Position numbers and translations under genes: made by a program. 36,465 nt of DNA, from assembly GCA_964588665.1 (NCBI GenBank), contig CAZPQQ010000028.1:1-36465 (forward strand). The letters are read 5' to 3'. Of this stretch, positions 1 through 6,910 are shown piece after piece (the stretch's first letter is position 1; the number at the start of each line of letters is the position of its first letter). Below the pieces are notes generated by a model. That model was not told where the DNA came from and ran no database searches. It was given only the letters and a program-made list of their open reading frames with translations. The stretch is from UBA2160 sp964588665 (GTDB lineage Bacteria > Chloroflexota > Dehalococcoidia > Lucifugimonadales > UBA1123).

Positions 1-845
1 AACTTTACGAGGATGGATACTTCTTACACCACTTGACGGGACGTGACCGCAGAAAAACGTCGATGTCTGTCGATGTCTTCGGATGTCACATCAATTGCAA
101 GATTCATCGTTCCGCCCAATCTGCGGCCAACGCCGCAGTAAATGTGCAGGCTCTGCACTTGTTCCGCCCAACGCATCGGTCGGCGTCCGGCCTGGCTAAG
201 CCAGACTGACGACAACCGACTCTCCCACCGAACGTCTCAAGTAGACAGTCACCCTTTCCAACGCTGTCAAATCGTGCCGATACGCAACCTCGCAAGCACT
301 ATGCTCTTACCCGACTGCGAGCGTTCCGGCACATGTTCCAAATGGACTGGCGCCGTGGGCCGAGTTGTGTTGTGCACTGCCTACCGCATGTCTCGGCGCC
401 GCCAAGTCGATGACACGAAACTGCCATCAACGACCACGGCTTTGATGACGACCGCCGAGGGCGGCGGGACGCCGGCCGGTTCGATGCGTCCTGTCGGTTG
501 GAACCGAAGATGTATCCTACGAGCGAGGCAGCTTGCCTGCTTCCGATCGACTGCCGCCTCGGTTTCGCGCTACGCAGCAACGGTCCGCGTCCAACAGCCG
601 TCATCGCTCGATAAGCGTCCGCGAGTGAATCGCGACAGGGCATGGGCGCCGAAAAATGAGATGGGTCGTGTGCGCTAATAGGGGGACCGCACAATCGATC
701 CGCGAGTTGCACCGAAAACAGGATTAACTGCCTGCTCTCGTGTTTACGTATAAGAAGAGCTAGCCTGCGGCGGACATCCTCACCGGCTGAGATAGATGTC
801 GCACAGACAGGCTGACATAGATCACTATACGAGGAGACAGTCCGG
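1..845. other. No supported gene
   Basis: Open frames exist on both strands (for example 142-678 + and 299-952 -), but their translations are rich in Arg, Ser, Cys and Pro without hydrophobic patterning, and none has a convincing Shine-Dalgarno site or a recognisable domain. Near the left end a short motif CGATGTC recurs between 59 and 87, and GTTCCGCCCAA occurs twice (about 109-120 and 160-170). The stretch may be decayed coding DNA. The last 100 bases should hold the promoter of the response-regulator gene starting at 846. TATAAG at 749-754 is the best -10 match, but no good -35 accompanies it. Confidence 0.5.
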
Positions 846-2231
846 ATGGCCCTTCCTGAGATACCAGATTTGGTCATGGAACCCAAAGTCGACCACAAGA
901 AGATACTGATAGTGGACGACGAGGCGGCAATTCGCACGCTTCTGGTCGACATACTGGCCGACCCAGGCTATGAGCTCGTCACCGCCGAAGACGGCGCCGA
1001 AGCTATAGAGCGAATGGAACGCCAGCGCTACGACCTAGTCATCACCGACATGGTGATGCCCAAGGCAAACAGCCTTGACGTGCTCCTGGCATCCAGGGAG
1101 TTGGACCCGGAGCGTCCGGTGATTATCATCACCGGCTTCCCGTCGGTTGCCACGGCGGTGAAGCTGGTCAGCCTCGGCGTCAGCGACTACATCACCAAGC
1201 CGTTCAACATCGACCTCATCAAGATCACCGTCGCCAAGGTCATCGCTCAACGTGAGTTCGTGGCCGACACTCGGAAGCAAGTGGAAGGTTACGCTCAGGC
1301 CCTGCCTGACAGCATCGCCGAGCCCTACAACTTCATCGTGTTCAGCCAATTGCTGGAGAAAGAGATCGCCCGATCGCGGCTGCGCAGCCATGTCTGCAGC
1401 CTCTTGGTCGCAGAGATCGACGGATTCGAGCAGGCGGTGGTCGGCGGCGCCATCAACCATTGGAACGAACGGCTCCAAGCGCTGTTCACCACCGTGAAAC
1501 GGCACGTACGGCCCGGGGACACCGTCGGACAGACCGACCCCGACCGACTGTCGGTAATCCTTCCGGAGACGCCTCTGGAGGAAGCTATTCACCTGTCGGT
1601 GAAGATTGCGGCCGACCGCGTGATGGGGTTGGGGTTCATCGTAAGAGCCGTCAACTTCCCGCGCGACGCGGAAGATGTGGACGGGCTGCTCGGGCCGGAC
1701 GAGGGTAAACGGCACGAGTCGAACGCGAATACTAGACGAAGCATCAAGCCCGCTGAGATTGCTCAGCGGGCTTTTTTTTGCGCATTGACACCCCATGCCA
1801 TAGTTCCTCGCCGGCAAACGGTCTGGCGTCGCGCCGCGACCTCTGCGATGATGAAGGTCACACACGATCTCGTCGGAGACGTCATGGGAACACTGGCACG
1901 AGAGGGTTGCGTCGCATGCCGGCGGGATTCGCCCCGAGTCACCGGTCGTGAGCTGACCGAGCTTCACGCGCACGTCCCGAACTGGGAACTGGGCGGCCTG
2001 CCTGATTCAGGGCGGCTCTCCCGCACGTTCGAGTTCGACAGCTTCTCGGACGCACTCGGTTTCGCCAACGCCATCGGCGAAGCGGCCGAACAGGAAGGAC
2101 ATCACCCGCGTCTGACGATCGAATGGGCCAAGGCAACGGTGGAATGGTGGACGTACGCGATCGGCGGGCTTCATCGAAACGACTTTGTGATGGCCGCCAA
2201 GACCGACGAGATCTTCGCCAAAGGAATCTGA
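846..2231 (+). CDS. Response regulator (REC + degenerate GGDEF), open frame continuing into a PCD gene
   Basis: The first about 295 codons encode a two-component response regulator. REC domain, residues 18-125: acidic pair D24/D25, phospho-acceptor D68 in ITDMVMP, T96 and K118 in ITKPF are all present. A GGDEF-like domain follows at about 155-285, with the family's LLVAEIDGFEQ and VILPETPLEEA strands, but the signature loop reads DPDRLS instead of GGDEF, so it should not make cyclic-di-GMP. The start is supported by GAGGAG at 831-836. From about codon 288 the frame stops looking like protein and crosses a perfect intrinsic terminator (1747-1779) with no stop codon, then enters a pterin dehydratase gene that starts at 1884. 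I read this as two genes joined by loss of the first stop, not a designed fusion. In frame 3 the nearest stops are TAA at 1706 and TAG at 1733; a C-to-T change of CGA at 1737 would also restore one. A partner histidine kinase is not in the window. Confidence 0.75.
   Translation: MALPEIPDLVMEPKVDHKKILIVDDEAAIRTLLVDILADPGYELVTAEDGAEAIERMERQRYDLVITDMVMPKANSLDVLLASRELDPERPVIIITGFPSVATAVKLVSLGVSDYITKPFNIDLIKITVAKVIAQREFVADTRKQVEGYAQALPDSIAEPYNFIVFSQLLEKEIARSRLRSHVCSLLVAEIDGFEQAVVGGAINHWNERLQALFTTVKRHVRPGDTVGQTDPDRLSVILPETPLEEAIHLSVKIAADRVMGLGFIVRAVNFPRDAEDVDGLLGPDEGKRHESNANTRRSIKPAEIAQRAFFCALTPHAIVPRRQTVWRRAATSAMMKVTHDLVGDVMGTLAREGCVACRRDSPRVTGRELTELHAHVPNWELGGLPDSGRLSRTFEFDSFSDALGFANAIGEAAEQEGHHPRLTIEWAKATVEWWTYAIGGLHRNDFVMAAKTDEIFAKGI
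1747..1779 (+). terminator. Intrinsic (Rho-independent) terminator inside the open frame
   Basis: AGCCCGCTGAG (1747-1757) pairs perfectly with CTCAGCGGGCT (1762-1772) over 11 bp, with a 4-base loop, followed by eight T residues (1772-1779). This is textbook intrinsic-terminator geometry. It lies within the 846-2231 open frame, where it is translated as KPAEIAQRAFF. It should end the response-regulator transcript and separate it from the downstream pterin dehydratase gene. Confidence 0.9.
1884..2231 (+). CDS. phhB: Pterin-4a-carbinolamine dehydratase-like protein
   Basis: This 115-residue protein has the length and fold pattern of 4a-hydroxytetrahydrobiopterin dehydratase, which regenerates the pterin cofactor after aromatic amino-acid hydroxylation or acts in pterin/molybdopterin metabolism. 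Seen in the sequence: an N-terminal CVACRR segment, the VPNWEL strand, a FDSFSDALGFANAIGEAAE helix, the H73-H74-P active-site pair, and the GGLHRNDF tail typical of the family. The third active-site position, normally His in a TH pair, is Y91 (T90-Y91), so activity is uncertain. The ATG at 1884 has GGAGA at 1875-1879. ATG codons at 1848 and 1851 are also in frame but lie in poor-looking sequence. An intrinsic terminator ends 104 bases upstream, so the gene needs its own promoter. TTGACA at 1785-1790 is a perfect -35, but I see no matching -10. No phenylalanine hydroxylase gene is nearby. Confidence 0.75.
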   Translation: MGTLAREGCVACRRDSPRVTGRELTELHAHVPNWELGGLPDSGRLSRTFEFDSFSDALGFANAIGEAAEQEGHHPRLTIEWAKATVEWWTYAIGGLHRNDFVMAAKTDEIFAKGI

Positions 2232-2306
2232 CCCCTGACGGTCGCCTGACGCTCCGCCAACGGGCTCCACATGCGGCCGCAACTTTTCCCGATTCGCCCG
2301 ACGGGA

Positions 2307-2335
2307 TTGACTTGCACCACGCTTAGCCATAGGGT
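2307..2335 (+). promoter_or_regulatory. Candidate sigma70 promoter for the flavoprotein gene
   Basis: TTGACT (2307-2312), a 17-base spacer and TAGGGT (2330-2335) lie about 95 bases upstream of the flavoprotein start. The -35 matches 5 of 6 consensus positions and the -10 only 3 of 6. Its position argues against the longer upstream start at 2345. Confidence 0.4.
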
Positions 2336-2431
2336 TAGGATGCCTTGGGTTCGCAACCGGCACGTGCCGGCGGTTCGTTCTCCGGCGTCGCTGGTCGCCG
2401 GACCGCACATGCGATCCTTCAACTGAGGAGC

Positions 2432-3649
2432 ATGCCTTTGCGCGACGTGATCGTGATCGGAGCGGGCCCGGCTGGCAACATCGCCGCGTCGGAGTTAGCA
2501 TCGAGGGGATGGGACGTCGCGGTCATCGACTGGCGAGAGAACCTGGGCGAGAAGCTGTGCACCGGGATTGTTGGCATGGAATGCCACGAACGATTCCCCG
2601 TGCGCCCCGAGCACATCTACCGATACGCGCGATCTGCCACAGTCTACTCCCCGTCCGGTAAAAAGTACCCGGTCTTGGCCGAAAAACCGACTGCGCTCAT
2701 AGTCGACAGGGCCGCATACATTCGGTCGATGGCCGACACGGCGATGGAGTGTGGGGCCGAGTACATCCTCGGGAGTCGCGTATCGGGTTTCGAGACCAGT
2801 GACTCGGGGATCACGATTGAAGCTACTTCGGGCGACACCGTGTCCAAACACCACGCAAAACTAGCCGTCATTACCAGCGGATTCGGAACGCCTTTGCTTC
2901 GGATGGCCGGACTGCGCGACGGCAAGAAGAACGACCACATGGTGGGAAACCAGACCGAGGTCAGAGCCGAGGGCCTCGTCGACACGGAAGTCTACACCGG
3001 CGATCACATGGCCCCCGAGTCGTTCGGCTGGCTGGTGCCGCTGGACGGCTCTCGCGCGTTGGTCGGCATCATGTCCCGACATCGGCTAAACGGACACCTT
3101 CAGCATTTCCAGGAATTCCTCGCCGCCAAAGGCAAGATCAGCGAGCCGAATCTCAACGCCAAGAGCTGGGGGATACCGCTCAAGCCGGTTTCGAAGACGT
3201 ACGCGGACCGCGTTCTGGTGGCAGGCGACGCCGCCGGTTTCGCGAAGCCCACCACTGGCGGCGGGATTTACTACGCGTTGATCTCCGGTCAAATGGCCGG
3301 GCGCACCGCCGCCGGGGCGTTGGAGAGCGAGCGGTTCACCGCATCGGATCTCAAAAGCTACGAGTCCGATTGGAAACAGGTCATCGGCAAAGAGCTGAAA
3401 GTCGGCTACTACGCCCGAATGCTCTTCGAATCCATGGACGACTCCCAGTTGGAACGCCTGATGGGACAATTCCTGTCCGAAGGCGTTTTGAGGGAGCTGA
3501 TTCTGTCGCCGGAGTTTTCGTTCGACTGGCACAGCGGCACGATCATGAAAACGGTCAGGCACGGCGACCTCGGACCGTTGATCAGGTCGTTCGGCCCGTT
3601 GGTCGCTCCGTTCCTCGGACGTCTTCTGCGTCATTCGGTGAGCAAGTAA
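2432..3649 (+). CDS. Geranylgeranyl reductase-family FAD-dependent oxidoreductase
   Basis: A 405-residue flavoprotein. The N-terminal Rossmann motif GAGPAG (10-15) follows a hydrophobic strand and binds FAD; LCTGIVG (42-48) is the family's region after the first domain; SFGWLVP (197-203) corresponds to the aromatic substrate-pocket motif; and VLVAGDAAG (261-269) with the TTGGG stretch after it is the second FAD-binding motif. Family members reduce polyprenyl double bonds in chlorophyll, archaeal lipids or menaquinone, or act as other flavin monooxygenases; the substrate cannot be told from sequence alone. The frame is open from 2345, but the family fold begins at MPLRDVIVIG. GAGGAG at 2425-2430 is only 1 base from ATG 2432 and 7 bases from an in-frame TTG at 2438, so translation may really begin at 2438. 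The gene converges on the carbamoyltransferase at 4051-4953. Confidence 0.85.
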   Translation: MPLRDVIVIGAGPAGNIAASELASRGWDVAVIDWRENLGEKLCTGIVGMECHERFPVRPEHIYRYARSATVYSPSGKKYPVLAEKPTALIVDRAAYIRSMADTAMECGAEYILGSRVSGFETSDSGITIEATSGDTVSKHHAKLAVITSGFGTPLLRMAGLRDGKKNDHMVGNQTEVRAEGLVDTEVYTGDHMAPESFGWLVPLDGSRALVGIMSRHRLNGHLQHFQEFLAAKGKISEPNLNAKSWGIPLKPVSKTYADRVLVAGDAAGFAKPTTGGGIYYALISGQMAGRTAAGALESERFTASDLKSYESDWKQVIGKELKVGYYARMLFESMDDSQLERLMGQFLSEGVLRELILSPEFSFDWHSGTIMKTVRHGDLGPLIRSFGPLVAPFLGRLLRHSVSK

Positions 3650-3683
3650 CAAGTTCGTGGACCCGTCGTGCGATGCATTCGCG

Positions 3684-3713
3684 GGTGGTTCGACAGGCTT
3701 CCAAGTAACGGCT
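3684..3713 (+). repeat. Dispersed repeat, copy 1
   Basis: GGTGGTTCGACAGG (3684-3697) is directly followed by CTTCCAAGTAACGGCT (3698-3713). The same two blocks recur at 36198-36211 (identical) and 36245-36260 (15 of 16), there separated by 33 bases. Both copies lie just downstream of a gene's stop codon. This is probably a genome-wide intergenic repeat. Confidence 0.6.
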
Positions 3714-3731
3714 GCAGTGTGAGACGATGCC

Positions 3732-3865
3732 GTAGGGGAGGGTTTCAAACCCTCCCGGTACGCCGCACGGAGAAACGCCTCGGCAGTGCCGTCAGCAGGT
3801 CGTACCCGCGTGGCGACCGCTCATGTCCTCGAAACCAGGCGGGAGGGTTTGAAACCCTCCCCTAC
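3732..3865. repeat. REP-like inverted pair of palindromes
   Basis: The 26 bases at 3732-3757 are the exact reverse complement of 3840-3865, with 82 bases between. Each arm is itself a near-perfect palindrome: GGGAGGGTTT, one base, AAACCCTCCC. The pair could fold as two separate hairpins or as one long stem. It sits in the 401-base gap between two convergent genes (stops at 3649 and 4051). A shorter relative of the core, GGTTTCAAACCCT, occurs near 14023-14035. The rest of the 3650-4050 gap shows nothing else I can support. Confidence 0.75.
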
Positions 3866-4050
3866 CGACTTCCGCATGGCGCTCATGTTTCATCCAAGGC
3901 GCGGCGCCACCGTTAGTGTCAAATGCATTGTCCGCCATGCGGACATGACGTTGCTCACCACGAACGGAAATAACAACTCGTCGCGGACTGGTCGACAGGT
4001 CCTGACAACGCCAGAATCCCGATACGTCAGGGCTCACACGATTGGGATGA

Positions 4051-4953
4051 TCACCCAATCGTGTGCCGGATAACCGCCATCCGAGCGTAGAGGGCATTCT
4101 CGGATTGCCGATAGAACGCCAGACGGTCATCCTGAACGTCGATAGTGAAATCACCGCTCCTCTGCATAGGATCCATGATGGCGCACTTCGGCTTGAGCAT
4201 CGACATGAACTTCTCGTCGATGTGCAGGTTGCCGGAATTGCGAGACCGAAGGAGCTGCGCGTGGGCGGCGGTGCGCGGTCCGTTGAGGTAGATGACGTCA
4301 GCCTCGGCCACGGCTTCGATGTCACGGTGGGTTTCAAGTTGCACGCCGTTCTCGACGCAGTGTTGCATGACCGAATCAGACACCTGCCCGCTGAACGGGA
4401 TCAAAATCACTCTGACGCCCTCGAACAGCGACAAACCTTTCAGGAGCGCATTCACGTTACGGTGTTCGAGCCGGCCGACGACAGCCACGGTGGCGCCGTC
4501 CACTTGGCCGAGCTCGCGCTTTATCGTGTAAAGGTCCGCTAACGCCTGCGTGGGGTGGTCGTCGGGGCTCCCGCCGTTGACCACGGGAAGGGCGTCGGCG
4601 ACCGCTGCTCGTTCCATCACCCCGGCGTCGCCGGACCGTAGCACCACGAGGTCGATCCTCAGACTGGCCAGTATGTTGATGATATTGTCGATGTAACCTG
4701 GCGTGTGGGCAGGGAAGAACTGTGAGGCATCTTCCGTGTGGTAGGCAGAGCCGCCAAGCAACCCAGCGGCTCGCTCGAACGAGGTTCTCGTCAGGAAACT
4801 AGGTTCGTAGAACAGGCAGTAGAGCGCCCTGCCCTGCATGACCGGATCGACGGACGTTTCTTGGCGCAGCCTGTCGCAGAGGGAGAATAGTTCTTCTTCC
4901 ACCCAGCCTCGCTCCAAGCCTGCCGTCTCAATCAGGTGTCGATGTTTTGCCAT
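4051..4953 (-). CDS. Divergent aspartate/ornithine carbamoyltransferase-family protein
   Basis: A 300-residue protein with the two-domain layout of the ATCase/OTCase family, close to the usual 305-310. Carbamoyl-phosphate domain: the P-loop region reads PSFLTRTSFE (51-60), where the canonical form is S-T-R-T-R-x-S-F-E, so the conserved Thr and the key Arg are Phe53 and Leu54. HPTQ (133-136) is intact. The second domain shows VAVVGRLEHRNVNAL (156-170) and DPMQRSGDF (261-269) where ATCase has HPLPR. These changes leave transcarbamoylase activity doubtful; it may be a paralogue with another substrate, as proposed for YgeW-type proteins. The start is ATG at 4953 with GGAG (complement of 4960-4963) six bases upstream; an in-frame GTG at 4968 lacks such a site. 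No other pyrimidine or arginine gene is adjacent. Confidence 0.75.
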   Translation of the reverse strand: MAKHRHLIETAGLERGWVEEELFSLCDRLRQETSVDPVMQGRALYCLFYEPSFLTRTSFERAAGLLGGSAYHTEDASQFFPAHTPGYIDNIINILASLRIDLVVLRSGDAGVMERAAVADALPVVNGGSPDDHPTQALADLYTIKRELGQVDGATVAVVGRLEHRNVNALLKGLSLFEGVRVILIPFSGQVSDSVMQHCVENGVQLETHRDIEAVAEADVIYLNGPRTAAHAQLLRSRNSGNLHIDEKFMSMLKPKCAIMDPMQRSGDFTIDVQDDRLAFYRQSENALYARMAVIRHTIG

Positions 4954-5044
4954 TTGGTTCTCCAGCACCGGGTTTCGATGCGATGGTTACTCGCGCACCG
5001 AGTTTACATGAACGTTGGCCCGGCGTCACCGGCGACGACTGTAT

Positions 5045-5073
5045 TTGACACGTTTTCGGGCCGATGCTAAATT
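5045..5073 (+). promoter_or_regulatory. Strong extended -10 promoter for fmdB-dtd
   Basis: A perfect -35 TTGACA (5045-5050), a 17-base spacer, an extended TGC and -10 TAAATT (5068-5073). It is followed by a leader of about 60 bases to the TTG start at 5139. It lies between divergently transcribed genes and points toward the zinc-ribbon gene. Confidence 0.7.
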
Positions 5074-5138
5074 ACGTGGTGTTGATAGCAGTCATCGTCG
5101 TTGGCTGCTAATCGGGCGTCCAAGCGGAAGGATTCGGT

Positions 5139-5483
5139 TTGCCAAGATACGACTACGTGTGCGATGACTGCTCCAACAGGTTCGAGTTGAGACAGAGTTT
5201 CGACTCTGAGACTGTCGCAGATTGTCCGAACTGCGGGGGCAACTCCAAGCGGCAGTTCCATGCACCGCCAGTCATTTACAAGGGCAGCGGCTGGTACGTC
5301 AACGACTACGGAAAAGGCCGAGGCGCCAACGGCACGGGCTCGGACAAAGACGAAGCTGAGAAATCAGAAAAGTCCGCGAAATCCGAGTCGAAGGATTCGA
5401 GCTCCTCTGAATCCACCGAGGGATCAGCCTCTAAATCCGATTCAAAGCCGGAAACGAAGTCGGCGCCCACCAAGAGCGAATAG
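5139..5483 (+). CDS. FmdB-type zinc-ribbon protein with Ser/Lys/Glu-rich tail
   Basis: A 114-residue protein. The first 50 residues are an FmdB/CxxC regulatory zinc ribbon: Y4-x-Y6 is followed by C8-x2-C11 and C29-x2-C32, four cysteines expected to bind one Zn(II). The family takes its name from a putative regulator next to formamidase genes; its biochemical role is not settled. Residues about 67-114 are a low-complexity, probably disordered tail of Ser, Lys, Glu and Asp. The TTG start is well supported by GGAAGGA at 5126-5132, six bases upstream, and MPRYDY is the usual family N-terminus. It is followed after 12 bases by dtd, with which it is probably co-transcribed. Confidence 0.85.
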   Translation: MPRYDYVCDDCSNRFELRQSFDSETVADCPNCGGNSKRQFHAPPVIYKGSGWYVNDYGKGRGANGTGSDKDEAEKSEKSAKSESKDSSSSESTEGSASKSDSKPETKSAPTKSE

Positions 5484-5495
5484 GGCCATCCAGCG

Positions 5496-5960
5496 TTGCG
5501 CGCCCTGCTCCAACGGGTGTCGGAGGCGTCAGTGTCCGTTGACGACAAGGTCGTCGGGCAGATCGGCCCCGGTTTCGTCGTTCTCATCGGCATCTCCGAC
5601 CAAGACACCGATGACGACTCCGACTACCTGGTTGGCAAAACCTTGAACCTCCGCGTCTTCGCGGATGCTGATGGCAAGTTCAACCTCTCGGCCCTCGACA
5701 CCGGTGCCGATCTGCTCGTAATCAGCCAGTTCACGCTCTACGCCGATACCCGCAAAGGGCGCAGGCCAAGTTTCACCGACGCCGCTCCACCCGACAAAGC
5801 CTCTGAAATGTTCGACGACGTCTTAGAACGATTTCGAGCTTCCGGCCTCAAGGTCGAGACCGGTCGATTCCAGGCTCATATGCAGGTGTCGATCCACAAC
5901 GACGGCCCGGTCACGATCATGCTCGATTCAGCGGACAGGCATCGCGCCCGTCGCGGCTGA
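5496..5960 (+). CDS. dtd: D-aminoacyl-tRNA deacylase
   Basis: A 154-residue enzyme that hydrolyses D-aminoacyl-tRNAs (classically D-Tyr-tRNA) and so protects translation from D-amino acids. Length and motifs match the DTD family throughout: MRALLQRVSEASV at the N-terminus, SQFTLYADTRKGRRPSF around 77-93, and the C-terminal NDGPVT (135-140) that carries the Gly-cisPro chirality filter. The start is TTG at 5496 with AGGG at 5482-5485. The upstream neighbour is the FmdB protein. The 3' end faces nadC, with only 12 bases between the two stops and no T-rich terminator. Confidence 0.93.
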   Translation: MRALLQRVSEASVSVDDKVVGQIGPGFVVLIGISDQDTDDDSDYLVGKTLNLRVFADADGKFNLSALDTGADLLVISQFTLYADTRKGRRPSFTDAAPPDKASEMFDDVLERFRASGLKVETGRFQAHMQVSIHNDGPVTIMLDSADRHRARRG

Positions 5961-5972
5961 GCGGCGCGAGCA

Positions 5973-6821
5973 TCAGCGCACGATGTCGAGGCTCACGTCC
6001 AACGCTTTCACGGAGTGGGTCAGCGCTCCGACCGAAATGATGTCGACGCCGGTGGCGGCCGCGTCCCTGACGGTTGCCAGGGTGATGCCGCCCGATGCCT
6101 CTGTGACGGCCCGCCCTCGGCACATCTCGACCGCTCGTGCCATCAAATCGACATCCATGTTGTCGAGCAGCACGATCTCAGCGCCGGCGTCCAGGACTTC
6201 TTCGAGCTGGTCGAGATCTTCGACTTCCACCTCGACTCGGATCGTGTGCGGAGCGTCCCGCATCGCTTTCTTGACGGCGTCGCCGATGCTCATGCCTTGA
6301 TCGGCTGCGGCTTCGATGTGATTGTCTTTGATCAGGATGCCGTCCCCGAGGTTCTGTCGGTGGTTGACGCCGCCGCCCGCTCGGACTGCTTGCTTTTCAA
6401 GCTGCCGCAGCCCCGGTGTGGTCTTGCGCGTATCGACGATTCTGGCTCCGTAACCCTCAACCGCGTTGACGTATCGTCGGGTCTCGGTCGCGATTCCGCT
6501 CAGGTGCTGGATGAAGTTCACCACGGTCCGTTCGGCCTTCAGGATAGACGCCGTTCTGCCTTGGACAGTCGCGAGGCGAGTCCCTGATTCAACCTCGGCT
6601 CCGTCGTCGAGTAATCCGTTCGCGCGCAATTGCTCGTCAACGCGCCTGAACACAGCCAGACCCACGTCTATGCCGGCCAGCACACCGCTCTCTCTTGCCA
6701 CCAAAACGGCTTCGCCCTGGAGGTCTCTCGGGATGAGGATGTCAGTCGTCGGATCGCCCAGGCCTAGGTCTTCCGCCAGCGCTCGGTCGATGACGATTTC
6801 GACATCGCCTGTGATTTGCAT
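5973..6821 (-). CDS. nadC: Nicotinate-nucleotide pyrophosphorylase (carboxylating)
   Basis: A 282-residue quinolinate phosphoribosyltransferase that converts quinolinate and PRPP to nicotinate mononucleotide, CO2 and pyrophosphate in de novo NAD synthesis. Diagnostic motifs: GDPTTD (22-27), TRKTTPGLR (131-139), AVRAGGGVNHR (145-155) and IKDNH (164-168), followed by the alternating strands of an alpha/beta barrel with EVEVEDLDQ and LLDNMDVD. The chosen start is ATG at 6821 with GAAGGTGA about six bases upstream; the frame also has a GTG at 6830. It lies 89 bases downstream of nadA in the same direction, so the pair probably shares a transcript. Confidence 0.93.
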   Translation of the reverse strand: MQITGDVEIVIDRALAEDLGLGDPTTDILIPRDLQGEAVLVARESGVLAGIDVGLAVFRRVDEQLRANGLLDDGAEVESGTRLATVQGRTASILKAERTVVNFIQHLSGIATETRRYVNAVEGYGARIVDTRKTTPGLRQLEKQAVRAGGGVNHRQNLGDGILIKDNHIEAAADQGMSIGDAVKKAMRDAPHTIRVEVEVEDLDQLEEVLDAGAEIVLLDNMDVDLMARAVEMCRGRAVTEASGGITLATVRDAAATGVDIISVGALTHSVKALDVSLDIVR

Positions 6822-6910
6822 ATAATTCACCTTCGGGGATAGTCAAAGCCCATCCTGTCAGACACGAAGTCGAGGATGGGCTTGAGGATGAATTCGGCGC
6901 CGGGTCCGTG

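Noticed and set aside
142..678. 178-codon open frame on the plus strand
   Set aside because: Composition is rich in Arg, Cys and Ser with no domain pattern or ribosome site; it looks like chance coding in GC-rich DNA.
299..952. 217-codon open frame on the minus strand
   Set aside because: It overlaps the well-supported response-regulator start antisense. A short DSLADAYRA segment recalls transposases, but the rest does not align with any family I know.
1785..1790. Perfect TTGACA as promoter for the pterin dehydratase gene
   Set aside because: No -10 lies 15-19 bases downstream (the sequence there is GC-rich), so I did not call a promoter.
1035..1973. 312-codon minus-strand open frame
   Set aside because: It is antisense to the REC-GGDEF gene and the terminator; a shadow frame caused by GC-rich codon use.
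3732..3865. CRISPR array
   Set aside because: Only two repeat copies exist and they are inverted relative to each other; no spacers of regular length and no cas genes are present.
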